Assembly (NCBI GenBank): GCA_035235625.1
Contig: CP141146.1
Coordinates: 27,398,501-27,462,500 of the forward strand
DNA: 64,000 nucleotides
Direction of reading: 5' to 3'
Source: Saururus chinensis
Lineage: Eukaryota; Streptophyta; Magnoliopsida; Piperales; Saururaceae
The notes under the pieces were generated by a model, which was given only the letters and a program-made list of their open reading frames with translations, did no database searches and had not been told where the DNA came from. Of the stretch, positions 21,402-33,702 are shown piece after piece. Within the stretch, counting starts at the first letter, position 1, and the number at the start of each line of letters is the position of its first letter. Both the position numbers and the translations under genes were made by a program.

Positions 21402-23403
21402 TGAGATGCCCCAAGCACCTACCTGACCCGAGCTGAACCCGGTCCAAGTGATGTTCGAAGTACATAGGGGCGACAAAGTTGTTAAACTACGGAAATTTGA
21501 CCTCTAATAGGTACCACACACACATTGAGTAGCGAACCATTTTAACTTTGTGCAAGATAAATAAGTAAAATCTAAAGGACATTAAAATCTAAATTAGTCA
21601 AGTCTCAACCCACAAACACATCACACAAAGCCAACACATGTGACTCTAGTCATAATATCTGAAACAAATATGAAGCCACCAAGGCAATAGAGTATAGAAC
21701 ATAGCCAAACAAAACATGAAGTTCTAATAAAACATCAGAATAAATCAGAAAGATAGTAAGGTCTCTCTAGGCTCCTGCTTACACCCGATCATCCTCCATA
21801 CGCTCCTCATATAGAGGGACCTCATCATCTACATGTCGCACCATACAGCCCCAAAACAAAAAACTCAGAAAAATGGGGTGAGCATAAAACTCAGTAAGGT
21901 TTTGAATGCTGAAACAAACAAAGTAAAAAAAAATTCACATGGAATCAAGCATATCATGTATCATCCCAGTTTTTGAGAACATAGCATCATATTTACTCAT
22001 TTCTGATCACCTACTCAATCACAATTAACCATCCTGCCTAAGAGTATCTCATCACATTAACCATCCTCATGCATAATCATTCCTACTCATAAGCATCTAT
22101 CCTTGATGAAAAGTGTCTCCAACATACCATATGTATCCGTGCATGTTCATAATCAACCATCCTGCATAATAAGTGTCTCAAACACACTATATATATCCAT
22201 GCATTTTCATGATTAACCATCTTGCATGAAAAGCATCTCAAACACATCCTACATATTCATGCATATTCAATTCTCATCTATAAATCATTCACCTTACACA
22301 AAAAGTGTCACAATTACACTATACAAATTCATGCATAATAAACCTTATTCAAATGTGTCACATAATCTCAATTATCCCTACACAACCTGTGTAAACTAAG
22401 TATAATATTATATCATACACATACATCATCGACAATGGTCAATGTCTCCATCATGGAGAGATATACAAACATACCACCTGCTCTGAATATCATCCAATTT
22501 CCTACATGGAAACCTAGGGCCTTAACCCAAGCTAGACATCAATCCAATCTCCTAGATGGAGACCTAGGGTGTTTGGGGTAGTCAGCCCCTATGCTCACTC
22601 TCAACAATCCAAAAAAGGAGGTCCAATTTCCTTATAGAAACCTAGAGCAGTTTGCTCGCCCTAGATAGTCTTGGCCGGGAACGTCCGATCTCCTCACGAA
22701 GACCTAGAGCAATGTGTTCACCCTAGACATCTCTTGTGGCGGGGAGAGTTCAATTTCCACAAGGGAAACCTAAAACAAGTGGTAGCCAGTGCACGAAGGC
22801 CTACCACTCTGGATTCTCAGGGTCCAGATGACTCTATCATGCAATCTCAATTGCACTCTAGTCAACTCGACTCATCTCAACTCAACTTAACCCGAGGAGG
22901 ATCCTTGTTCCAAGTAGGAACTCAAATCGAAATCATGTCCTTTCGGACCAACCAATTCTGATAAGCCATCGGTCGATTAATCCGACAAGCAATATCACTC
23001 AATTACATCCAATGGATCAACCACGGCTAATCTCGAGAAATCTTATTCGTAAATTCATGTCAAGATGTATGCAACATGGTACGTACGTGAGCAATAACTA
23101 CATAAATCTTTACTCATGAAATGTGCTCCCATTAACCATACATGCATCATTTATCATCATAAGTGTCAACATTTATCATAATTACCCCCACATGTCTGTG
23201 TACATGGTAGTATCATTCGATCCTAAACATAGAATATGCATTATGAGCAACCCGTCAACATACTATACACATGCTTATTGGAATTAAATCATGGCTTCTT
23301 ACTGAAACAATCGGTGAAAACCATCGAAAAACACAATTCAAATCAAATGCAACCTCACGCTAGACTTAAGTAGGCATATTCATTACTACACTTGAAGCTA
23401 GAC
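21402..23403 (-). repeat. Tekay-A 3' LTR, distal part
   Basis: Aligns base by base with 45028 to about 46913, including the CCGAACCCGGTCC-type start, AGCCCCAAAACAAAA near 21847, the CATCCTGCATAA repeats and CATGTCCTTTCGGACC near 22936. It stops at 23403, where Tekay-B begins. The equivalent position in the complete 5' LTR is AAGC/AAGAC near 46908, so about 1.48 kb of this LTR is missing. Confidence 0.85.
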
Positions 23404-26400
23404 TATAACATCCTTGATTTTTTTGCAATGTTTTGCTATATTTTTGCTCGTATTTTCGATGAAGAAATTTGATGCTTTGGCATACCCATATTTGTAATTG
23501 ATCTCAATATTTGTAACTGTAAGAGTCGGGAGTGGTGCTTAGTCGCAGGGCTTGGGCCAAGACGTGCCACTACTACGTTCGGTGTAGAAACGGGAGAGAA
23601 AGGAAAGTAGCACGAAGCAAAAGAGAAAGAAAAAATAGGAAAAACAAGAAAAAAACCAATAGAAATCGGATCGGGAGCCCCTCAGCACGCCTGACCCGGG
23701 AGGAATAGTGAAAGAGAAAAGCCCCTTCACTCTGTGAGGCCGGAGGGGACGCCGTCGCCAGCCTCAGGCTTCCTCCCGACCTTGCCCTGGCGATGTCGCC
23801 GCAGTCACAACAGTCTGGCCCCGCTAGCCACTACCATCCTATTCCTTCTTCTTTACCCATTCCCTCATGTGAGCCGCACTTTCATTTCTTTTGGTCCGAT
23901 CAGCTGCCTATTGCATGGCCTCCATCTCGCCGCCACAGCTCCACCCCGGCCAGGATGACCTCCGACCACCGGCGCCCCAGCCTCCCTGCCCCTCCTCAGC
24001 TGGCATGAGGTAAAAACGGCTCCACCCCTTCTTTTTCTAGTTTCCTGTTCGTTACGATCTATGGTAGTGCCTTTGGTCGCCTCACACTACCGATGGGCCT
24101 ATGGCACTCCCAACCCTGGCCTGAATCGCCGCTTGCTCCCCGACCCCCACCTCTACTCAAATCCACTCCAGACGAAATTTCCCCTGGGATTTTCTGTCAT
24201 TTGTTTTCACTGTCGGCCGCCACCTACTGATCGGCCTCTGGATTGTCTCCTCGAGCTAACAACTGCAAGGTGCTGAGGTCTGGCCTCCCTTTCCTCAATT
24301 GGTCCAGATTCATTCAATTGGCTAACCTACATCAGAGTAAAGTTTTCCCCTTTTCCCCTGGCGGTGTTCATTTTCTGCCGCCGGACGTCAAACAACATCC
24401 AGTCGATGTCCATTCAGCTTGCCACAATCTATCGACTGCTAGGTCCCCGCTATCTCCCAAGTCTGGCCCCGTCCCCATCTGGCCATTCCTGGCCCAACGA
24501 TGTATGTCTGTCGTCCCAACTTGGCCACTGTCGCTCCGGTAAAATCGGGTCACTTCATTTCTTTGACCTGCTATTTTGCCACTCAGCGTTGGCCAGAGGA
24601 CAGTTGTGGATGCCGGATTGACCTAATAACATAAAGGGGCCGCCGTTCTCGGCCTCCTCTGCATGCCTTTTGCCCAAAACAGATACCCCCTAGCTCTGGG
24701 GTACGCCTCTGACCACTGTCGAGTGACCCACCCTAGCTTAAGGCCAACCTGTCCCGCCTAACGTTGCATGGATTTGGGCCACATGTCCGGCCAATGGAAT
24801 TTGCCCCAGCCCAGTGATATCAAGGGCCAACAATTCTAGCCTGATTACACCTCTACACCTGCACTTTCTATTACGCATGACCCAAAACCTACAGGAAAGA
24901 GTTCCCAAATAACCGATGTCAGGCCATACCCTCCACCATAAGCCGTGCTTGATGCACAACCACCCTCTCAATGGTTTTGGTGGTGGGTGATGATTGGAGA
25001 TGTCGCCACGTTTGTCGGCCACCTTTTCTGGCCCTTGGTGCCCTCAAGTTTTGTTAGGGGATTGACGCTAGAAAATCCCACCTCTTTTGTGTTTGACAAC
25101 CGACAACTATCCCCCTTTTAGTGTCCCCTTTTACCACACATGCTTGTGTCATGTGTGCAATTTAGGTTAAAGACACCACCTTTGCGGCGTATGCCGATTG
25201 AACTACACCACCACTAAGCAAAATGGCTGCTAAAGCCCTCCTCTGCCTCTCCTTTGTCCGTGAGTATGCAATCAAGCCCTCCGCCCCATTGTGAGACTTT
25301 GACAACACAAAATCATTGCTGTTGGATGTGGTTCGCGGTGAATTTTAACGTCTTGTGGCCAACAAAGTGTTTTTAGTAGTTTAGCCAACCTCCAATTAGT
25401 CACCTCCCATTATGTGGTCATTTAGCCATTTCTAGTGGCACGACCTCATGTCTGGCCGCCTTAGTGCGCCCAATCTTTTGCTTCGAGTAAAATTAGCCTA
25501 ACCTTACCTAAATTAATTACAACACCTCTGAAAATCCTCCGGACAACAACTCTCTTAGTGCAATGCATTTGAATGCTGATTCCACCCTCAACATTGCCAT
25601 CATCATGTACTCACCATCAAACTCATGTGGATTACGAGGTAGGGGACCTTGAACTCATAATTTCATAATAGCAAGCTTTGATTGTGTAGTAGCATGCTAG
25701 GATTTTATAACTTAATGCTTTGCATGATAAAGGCTAATTAAATGAGCATGTTTATGTATGTGAATTATGAGTATGTTAGTGAAGACTAAGGGTATGGTAG
25801 TAAGTTGTTATGAATATGTTTGTGATCATAGTGTGATAGATCTTTATTTTTGGGCTGGTGGTGTGTGGTGGATGGGCACAAGTATGTGCATTTGATTGTA
25901 AGTTTGTCACCTTATGGGCCATGATGTGGAAATTACGATTGTATGTCGAGCGAGGAAATACATAAGATTGACAAGCGAAGGTTGGATTTGATGAGAGTGG
26001 AGAATTAGTTTGGATTGAGTCGGGTGGTACGTTGGAGCAATGAGGAGAAGACCTAAGCGTTGTAAGGATTTGGAAGATTCAAGGTTCTTAACATCTTTGG
26101 GGAATTATGAATTAGTGAGAGTGGATAGCATAATTGTACCCACATAATGTACGTAATATGAATTGTAACAGAAAATAATGAGTAAGGAATTAGTTAGGGT
26201 TTGATGAGGGGACTTAGGGCTAAAGGATTTCATTTGAGGAGTTCGAGTAAGACGTTTTGGTTTTAAGGCAGACGGTGCAAGATGTAAGGCTATAAGTATA
26301 TAATGGTAAGTGTATGCTGACATGGAATTTGAGTTTGACAAGTAAGGTTTTGCAAAGATCTATAAGAATGTAAGGGTAAGAGTGACTTATAAGTACTATT

Positions 26401-29400
26401 GGATGAGTTAAGTTGGAGTATGTTACCCTTGTGGACTAAGGCTTCAAAACCGGCAATGTTCTAGCTTGGTTGGCTAAAGAATGTAAGACGCAAGTAGTTC
26501 CGAACATAATTATACATGCATAATTTACTAATATGAACTTGAATGGTAAGTAACCCTAATTCGATAATGTTGTGAGTTGAAACTAAGGGTTTCGACAGAT
26601 TAAGTTCCATGTTTGAGGCTGATCATTTATAATTAAACCCTTTGCAAGTATACAAGGTGATTGTACTAGAATGAGTATTTAAGGGTTGTCGAACCTCAGG
26701 GACAGATGAATTATCACTAAATCTAAAGAGGAATTTGCTGATTTAAAACTAGAAAGAACATAAACTTTAATTAAGTAAAGGAAAGGAATCATCTAGTTTA
26801 AAAACAAGAGAATAATATGATGGAGTTTACTTAGGAAATCGAATTCACTATAGAACCATAACAATTCCTTAACTTTTAATCTAAATCTAGTGTGAATATG
26901 AACAAGTATTCTCAGCTACAAGCTAGAATTACTTCAGAAAGAATCATTAATTAACTTCCATGGCATGAACTATCTTCGACAATAGCACGAATCATCTACA
27001 CTAAATAGCTATAGGCATGACCCGTCTAATCTTAGTATAACTCATCCAAGTCATTAATTATCTGAACATTAAAACTATTGCATGACCATCTCATCTAAAT
27101 CACAGAAATTAGAATTGATGCAAATATCAAAACCACATCAATCTATCATCTACAAGACAATAAATCAACATAAATTTGAATAAACATGAAAAGCTCTTCC
27201 ATTAAAAAGGAAATCCTTATCATACAATTGTCATAATTCACAATTGAGATCTAAATTAAAAAGAAAAGAAACTCAAACTTATCTATAGCTTCATCAACTC
27301 CTAAGTAAAAGAAAAGTTTAGTCTTCCATTGTTGAAGAAAGCACTTGAATCTCCATTAAAAGCTTTGAGTTTTTCTCCATCTTCTTCTTCATTCTTCTCT
27401 TCAGAAAATCTACTTGCTAACCTCCAATTTTGAGCCAAATATGTCTTTATATAGGCATAAGAACCGTAGGAAGGAGTCCAATATGAAAAAGACTCGAAAT
27501 TGGCTGAAATAAGGAAACTGCCCGTTATCCCATTCGAACGCCCTGCATACCCGTTCGATCACCTATACTGCATTTTTCTCCAAAATCATGTTATCCCGTG
27601 CGAATGCCCTACATGCCCCGTTCGAACGGCTACACTGTTTCTGCAACTTGGACAGTTTTTCTAGACAGTCGAATTTCTGTTCATTAAGCTCTTTCTTTCA
27701 TGTCCATATTAATTTTCAACATGTTTATAACTCCGAAAAGTTGTCCAAATCACTTTAAAGCATGTAAAGACTATTTTGAATTATTCCAAACATCGTCCAA
27801 GTACTTCGATAAGTGCATTTTACCTACAAAGCATAAAAATATGACATTTTAGACATGTAGAATATAATTAAGATCCCAATTTGATTTAAGTACATGCCTA
27901 AACTACTAATAACTTCAAAATTATTAATTATTAAACTAAAATACTAATATCTATATTAATCTAAATAAACCATAACTAACTCTAAATTAACATAATCTAT
28001 ACTAGCAAATAAGGTAAAAAAAAGGCATAGAAAATAGATATATATTTCGTACTTATCAGAGGCAGTCGATAAGTAATCGACGAAGCATCCTTCCTGGTTT
28101 AGCCATGGTGTTATTCTGCGGGATTTGGTCTTGGTGTTGTATTTTGGCCTAGATGTTTGATGCTCTATTGAGAGTTGTTGTAAGTTTATGACCTTCATGG
28201 GCACTGTATGTATTTCTGCCTACAAATGGCACTGTATGTTCCGCCCAAAAGTGGCATTGTAAGATTCCTGCCCAAGAGTGGCTCCGTATGTTTTCCGCCC
28301 TTAGTTGGCACTGTATGGCTCCGGAGAGTGGGCATTTGTGCACTCAAGTAATTAGTATCATAGATCTTCTCTTACCTGTTTGATGTTGTGCCCCATGAGC
28401 ATAGGTGTGCCTTGTCTTTGAAAAAGTCCATGACATCCAGTTGCTCGCCGAAGGTTAAGGTGATGGCCTAGTGACATTCCCTTCCTTTCTGATGCAAGAG
28501 CTTATTAATTGTAATGAGCTTCACTTGTCGGTAGTATGTGTACGATAGTAAGAGTAAGTTATATGTATTCAATTTTGAGTAAGTTGTATGTGTAAGATCC
28601 AGAGTAAGTGTAAGTGTAAGCTTCTAAGGAAGACGGTAAGAGTAAGTTTATGTGTAAGAGTAAGATGGTATGAGTAAAGTCGTATAAGTAAGTTCGTATG
28701 AATAAGGTCGTACGAGTATGTGTATGTTGTAAGTGTAAGTGTACGATTGTACAAGTAAGTTGGTAAGACTCTAATTCAAAGTATAAGTGTAAGAGTTTGT
28801 CGTAAGAGTAAGTGTAAGTTTAGTTAGTATAATGATTTATGTGTGGGACCCTATTTATATTTTATATCTTGCTTTCTTCATGTGTGGTTGCATGAATGCA
28901 TCTATGTATGAACTTACAAAGTTCATTAATTGGTTTCCCCTCATGGGTATTTTCCTACTAAGTATGAAAATACTCACTTACCCTATTTTTTTAGCCCTTC
29001 GTCGAGAGGCTTTTGCAGTTCGATCAATAGCTTTTTGGATTGGACTCTTTTCCCTATGGTGGACCGTTCCTCTTTGACTTGAGTACAACAGACTCGTAGG
29101 GAGGCTGTGTGGATTTTATTGCCACGATCTCATGTATTGATTAAGGTGAGAGAAATGTATTATTTACTGGACTTGTGTATGTATGTACAATTCATTTTTA
29201 GACTGTTAAAGAACTTGTACTCAGAGATGCCTGGGAGGTATTTGTTTTTAAAGCCCATGGCCATGGCATGTTTCATTTTATATTTTTATTTTAGATCATG
29301 CCTAAGAATGTTGGTTTGTTGTAAGATGGTTTAATTTATAAAAATGGTTTTCACATGTTTTGAATTTTGTAGATTCTTTTGATTTACATTCATATTTTGA

Positions 29401-29456
29401 AACAAATTTTTAGTCAAATTTTAAGGTAAATGTATTGAAAAACCTCGAACGTTACA
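23404..29456 (+). repeat. Tekay-B 5' LTR (interrupted by a 1.44-kb solo LTR)
   Basis: Begins TATAACATCC (the solo copy has TGTAACATCC, so the second base mutated) and ends CGAACGTTACA just before the primer-binding site. It aligns with 13601-17383. Excluding the insertion 26620-28058 and one duplicated pentamer it is about 4.6 kb, longer than the solo copy; part of the extra length lies around 23700-25700. GC-rich ORFs at 23734-24621 are LTR sequence and shift frame between copies. Confidence 0.85.
26620..28058 (-). repeat. 1.44-kb solo LTR, copy C1 (Athila/Tat-like), TSD GAGGC
   Basis: The plus-strand text starts TGATCATTTATAATTAAACCC and ends GTACTTATCA. It is flanked by GAGGC at 26615-26619 and 28059-28063, a perfect 5-bp duplication. 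Excision restores continuity with the solo Tekay-B LTR near 16004. Orientation is inferred as minus, from a TATATAA box at 27447-27454 on that strand and a U5-like CCCTGAGGTTCGACAA phrase at the other end. No internal element sequence is present. Confidence 0.9.
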
Positions 29457-29458
29457 GT

Positions 29459-29471
29459 TGTTATCAGAGCC
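29459..29471 (+). promoter_or_regulatory. primer-binding site of Tekay-B
   Basis: TGTTATCAGAGCC starts two bases after the LTR end and differs by one base from TGGTATCAGAGCC, the common plant site for initiator methionine tRNA. It fixes the element's polarity and shows that the preceding LTR is the 5' LTR. Confidence 0.85.
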
Positions 29472-29739
29472 TAGGCAATCTGACTACAAGTTCATAACAG
29501 TCACAAGTCCAAAGTCGTGGCACGTAAGAATAAGTCAAAGCTTAGTTAGAGGGAATCTAGGTAGAGATTTTTCCTTTGATTCTGCTTCTTTCTGCACATA
29601 ACCAGAGTCAAGTTGGAGTTTAGTAACTGTGGAGAGTATGGAGTGTTAACTCTCACTTTTGATGCCTGCGGAGAGAACTGAAGGCGGTCACAGAGCGATT
29701 TGAGAATATGAAGTAGTTGTTGAGGTTTTGTATATTCTT

Positions 29740-30060
29740 GTTGACTTGAGTGTGGTTAAGGCTACGTATGCTCTGATAGATGATAAAAGCGATCAAGAAA
29801 AACCTGTCAGACGTACTTATTTTCGAATTTGTCAGCCTCTGACTAAAAAGGAGTTGTGAAGGATCTTTGGGGAATATTTTTCTGTGACTTTCATTATTGG
29901 AATGGTTAAAGTTCCTTTTGTTATTTGTAAGGGAGAAGGTAAGAATAGAATTTGAAATCCGCTTCATTTCCTTTTGGTGATTTATGAATATGAGGAGCTT
30001 TCTGGAAGAGTTCTAAGCCTCCTTGATGGTAAATAGTTTGGAGTTAGTTGTTTCGGCACT
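29740..30060 (+). pseudogene. Tekay-B gag trace
   Basis: The plus frame reads ATYALIDDKSDQEKPVRRTY, then QPLTKKEL, a stop and FGEYFSVTFIIGMVKVPFVICKGEG. The spacing resembles the gag core of Del/Tekay elements, where a tryptophan-rich segment is followed by an E(K)YFP-type motif and an F..L.QG segment. Similarity is weak, the frame has a stop and the zinc knuckle is not visible. The position between primer-binding site and RT supports the call. Confidence 0.45.
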
Positions 30061-30117
30061 ATCTCAAGAGTTTCAGGAAGAGAATGGTGACTTGTTTTGG
30101 ATTGGTATTTGGCTAGG

Positions 30118-31552
30118 TGATCGTTTATAATTAAACCCTTTGCAAGTGTACAAGGTAATTGTACTAGGATAAGTATCTAAGGGTTGTCGAACCTCAAGGA
30201 CTGATGAATTATCACTAAATCTAAAGAGGAATATGTTGATTAAAAACTAAAACCAACTTAAACTTAACTTAAGCAAAAGAAAAGAATCAACTAGTTTAAA
30301 AGGTAGAGATTAATATGATGGAATTTACTTAGGAAATCGAATCCACTATAGAACCATAATAATTCCTTAACTTTTAATCTAAATCTAGTGTGAATATGAA
30401 CAAGTATTCTCAGCTACAAGCTAGAATTACTTCAGAAAGAATCATTAATTAACTTCCATGGCATGAACTATCTTCGACAATAGCACGAATCATCTACACT
30501 AAATAGCTATAGGCATAACCCGTCTAATCTTAGTATAACTCATCCAAGTCATTAATTATCTGAACATTAAAACTATTGCATGACCATCTCATCTAAATCA
30601 CAGAAATTAGAATTGATGCAAATATCAAAACCACATCAATCTATCATTAACAAGACAATAAATCAACATAGATTTGAATAAACATGAAAAGCTCTTCCAT
30701 TAAAAAGGAAATCCTTATCATACAATTGTCATAATTCACAACTGAGATCTAAATTAAAAAGAAAAGAAATTGAAACTTATCTATAGCTTCATCAACTCCT
30801 AAGTAAAAGAAAAGTCTAGCCTTCCATGGTAGAAGAAAGCACTTGAATCTCCATTGAAAGCTTTGAGTTCTTCTCCATCTTCTTCTTCCTTCTTCTCTTC
30901 AGAAAATCTACTTGCTAACTCTTAATTTCGAGCCAAATATGTCTTTATATAGGCATAAGAACCATAGGAAGAAGTCCAATATGAAAAAGACTCGAAATTG
31001 GTTGAAATAAGGAAACTACGCGTTATCCCGTTCGACCGCCCTGCATGCCCGTTCGAACACCTATACTGAGCTTTGCATCAAAATCACGTTATCCCGTTCG
31101 AACGCCCTTCATGCCCGTTCGAACGGCTACACTGTTTCTGCAATCTGAACAATTTTCCTGGACAATCCATTTTCTGTTCATTAAGCACTTTCTTTCATGT
31201 CCATATTAATTTCCAACTTGTTTATAACTCCAAAAAGTTGTCTAAATCATTTTAAAGCATGTCAAGACTATTTTGAATTATTCCAAATATCGTCCAAGTA
31301 CTTCAATAAGCGCATTTTACCTACAAAACATTAAAACATCACATTTTAGACATGTAGAATATAACTAAGATCCCAATTTGATTTAAATACATATCTAAAC
31401 TACTAATAACTACAAATTTATTAATAATTAAACTAAAATACTAATATCTATCTTAATCTAAATAAACCATAACTAACTCTAAATTAACCTAATCTATACT
31501 AGCAAATAAGGTAAAAAGGCATATAAAATAGATATATATTTTGTACTTATCA
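30118..31552 (-). repeat. 1.44-kb solo LTR, copy C2 (Athila/Tat-like), TSD CTAGG
   Basis: Same family as 26620-28058, starting TGATCGTTTATAATTAAACCC and ending GTACTTATCA. It is flanked by CTAGG at 30113-30117 and 31553-31557, a perfect 5-bp duplication. A TATA box lies on the minus strand at 30945-30951. It is inserted in the internal region of Tekay-B between the gag and RT traces. Confidence 0.9.
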
Positions 31553-31689
31553 CTAGGTAAGCAGTTATAGGCCTCCATAAGAAACAACAGATGTTTAAGT
31601 ACCTTGATGGTTAGAGTGATTGCATCCGAAGTATTCAAGAGCAATTGGCCGTCGAGGCGAGGCAATGCATTGCTGAAGATGGCAGAGCC

Positions 31690-32050
31690 TTTTGATGAGT
31701 TTGTTTGAGATGACTTATCGAGGTTTCTTCCTGAGAAAGGAGGTGGAGTTCATTTGGGAATTGTGCCTAGAGCACTCCCTATTTCTAGGGCATCTTCCAG
31801 TGGGGTACGTTGGTTTTGTTTGTGAAGAAAGTCCTTGCGGTCACGTATTGACTACCCAATGCTGAACTGGGTGACTTTCTAGAATAAGTCTCTTGCCCAA
31901 TCGTGATGACCTTTATCATAAGTAACGGTCAGCCAAAAATTTTAAGGATTGACTTGAGCTCAAATTATGATTGGTTTAGGATTTGGGATGAGGATATTTC
32001 TATGACAACGTCGCAGACTCAGTAGGATGATTTCGAGCATTGAAAGAGGT
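31690..32050 (+). pseudogene. Tekay-B reverse transcriptase trace
   Basis: Highly decayed but recognisable across frames: LGIVPRALPISRA near 31755 (family VPGTAPISKAP), FVKK near 31822, SLRSRIDYPMLNWVTF near 31833-31880 (family LR.CIDYR.LN.VT), then RIDLSSNYDWFRIWDEDI near 31948-32000 (family [13 protein letters not shown]...D). Several stops and frameshifts. The catalytic YVDD region is not recognised, and the internal region is much shorter than an intact pol. Confidence 0.7.
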
Positions 32051-32479
32051 CATTGTGGATTGGTTGATGAAGTTGTTGTTGTTAATTCTACCCTTTTGGT
32101 CAAGGGTTGTTTAAAAATAAGGATTCTGATAGCAGAGAACTTGACGTGTAGTTGTGCCTTCGATTGGAAGGACTCTTTTGATCTCACTTGTCATTTAGTA
32201 AATTTGTTTATTATAACAACTCATATTAGTAGTGGAATGACCCTTGTGGGCCTTTTGTTAAAGATATGGTTATCACCAACTAGTTGGGTGAAGTGAGCAT
32301 CGAATGTCCAATCTGACTTTGTTTGGCACTATTTAGATAACTTGAAGTCAGCTAGAGCAAGGCTACATACAATGTAAGGCTGATGAAATAATTATACCAT
32401 TTAAAGGTGAATGGATCTTGAGTTTGGGGTCGGCTATTTTGTGTTTATATGTGTCTTCCTAGTGAAGGGAGTTATTTTG

Positions 32480-32838
32480 TTTTGAGTGAGAGGGAACTTA
32501 AAACCTCAAGGAGTAGGTCCTTTCAAGATTCTCGAGTAGATGAGACAAGTAACCATGGAGTTACCTTGTGACCTCAACTCACTGAAGTGGGCGATGATCA
32601 CTTCCTTGTTATATGAGGCACTCTGAGGAAGCTTCATCTTGGCTTGTCTTGACAGTCGACAGAAGGTTTTGAAGACTTGCATTATTCCTGTGGTAGAGAC
32701 CTTGTGGTGATACAATTTCTCCCATAATGGCGATGAGGCATATTCTTGCGGATCTAAGAGAGTTATATCCTGAGGTGTTTCTTGTTTCAGTTGTATGTTT
32801 TAAGTTGATAATGAAATTTTGAGGACAAAATTTTTCTG
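32480..32838 (+). pseudogene. Tekay-B integrase C-terminus and chromodomain trace
   Basis: GPFKILE near 32515, followed by an L-P..L...W..-like stretch, matches the integrase C-terminal GPFEILE-VG-VAYRLALP segment of chromoviruses. About 100 bases on, RQKVLKTCIIPVVETLW near 32655-32705 and NGDEAYSCGSK match the Del/Tekay chromodomain beginning (family R-VKVLRT--IP-VKV-W and EATWE). The final bases before the polypurine tract (TGAGGACAAAATTTTTC) are typical of the 3' end of this clade. This places Tekay-B with the chromodomain-bearing chromoviruses. Confidence 0.7.
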
Positions 32839-32850
32839 CGGGGGAAAGAA
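32839..32850 (+). promoter_or_regulatory. polypurine tract of Tekay-B
   Basis: CGGGGGAAAGAA lies immediately upstream of TGTAACATCC, the start of the 3' LTR, and is nearly all purine. Confidence 0.85.
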
Positions 32851-33042
32851 TGTAACATCCTTAATTTTTCTGTAATTTTTCTACATGTTTCTGCTATTTT
32901 ATGCAATGTTATGTATTTTTCTTCTCATATTTCCGATGAAGAAATTTGACGCTTTGGCATACCCGTATTTGTAATTGATCTCAATATTCGTAACCGTAAG
33001 AGTCAGGAGTGGTGCTTAGTCTCAAGTCATGGGCCACATCCA
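32851..33042 (+). repeat. Tekay-B 3' LTR, first segment
   Basis: Matches the first about 190 bases of the solo LTR 13601-17383, including TTTCCGATGAAGAAATTTGACGC and GTAAGAGTCAGGAGT-like text, then is cut at 33043 by the Reina-like element. Confidence 0.85.
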
Positions 33043-33059
33043 TGTTGTGCATGATCACT

Positions 33060-33702
33060 CGGACTATACTTACTTGGCCATAGGTCCTTGGTCCACACTA
33101 ACCACCAGCCCCTAAAGTACTTCCTCGAGCAGCGGGTGTCCACTCCATCATAGCAGTGGTGGGTCAGTAAGTTACTTTGCTATGATTATGAGGTTGTGTA
33201 CAAGAAAGGGTCGAAAAACACCGTGGTTGATGCCCTTTCTCACAGCTCTACCCCAGGATCGTGCTTGGCCCTTTCTACTCCATCCTGCGCCTTCATTGAA
33301 GAGTTGAGGCGAGCATACATTGATGATTCTCAGACATAGGCCATGATTACAACTTTCTAGACCGACCCAGCTGCTCGTCCCTTCTTTGTGTGGCGGGATG
33401 ACCTTCTCTTTTGGAAGGACCGCCTTTGGGTACCCGATGTTGATGATCTTCGTAGGCGCATTCTCTCCCACTTCCATGACACTCCAGTGGCCAGTCATGA
33501 AGGAGCATTCCTCACTTATAAGCACGTCAGCCAAAGCTTTATGTGGTAGGGTATTCGACGGGTAGTCTAGGAGTATGTTGCCACTTGCGATGTCTGTCAG
33601 AGAGCTAAGGCCGCCATGACCTCTCCTACAGGTTTGCTTCAGCCCTTGCCTATCCCTAATAAGGTTTGGGATGATGTTTCTATGGACTTCGTGGATGCCT
33701 TG
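33060..33702 (+). pseudogene. Reina-like RNase H end and integrase N-terminus
   Basis: RNase H text YLLGHRSLVHTNHQPLKYFL near 33070-33120, LLCYDYEVVYKKGSKN and VVDALSHS near 33235. The integrase zinc-binding domain follows with HFHDTPVASHEGAF (two histidines, about 33470-33510) and CDVCQRAKA (two cysteines, about 33588-33612), then [12 protein letters not shown] with the first catalytic Asp at about 33680. In-frame stops occur at about 33178, 33340, 33360, 33548 and 33570. The frame is cut within the catalytic core by the Tekay-A solo LTR and continues at 37140. Confidence 0.85.

Noticed and set aside
23734-24621. Overlapping GC-rich, proline-rich open frames
   Set aside because: They lie in the Tekay-B 5' LTR; the homologous region in the solo copy (about 13970-14350) and at 38506-39000 does not preserve any of the frames.
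29457-32850. Tekay-B considered as a noncoding large retrotransposon derivative (LARD)
   Set aside because: Traces of gag, RT, integrase C-terminus and chromodomain show that it is a decayed coding element, not an originally noncoding one.
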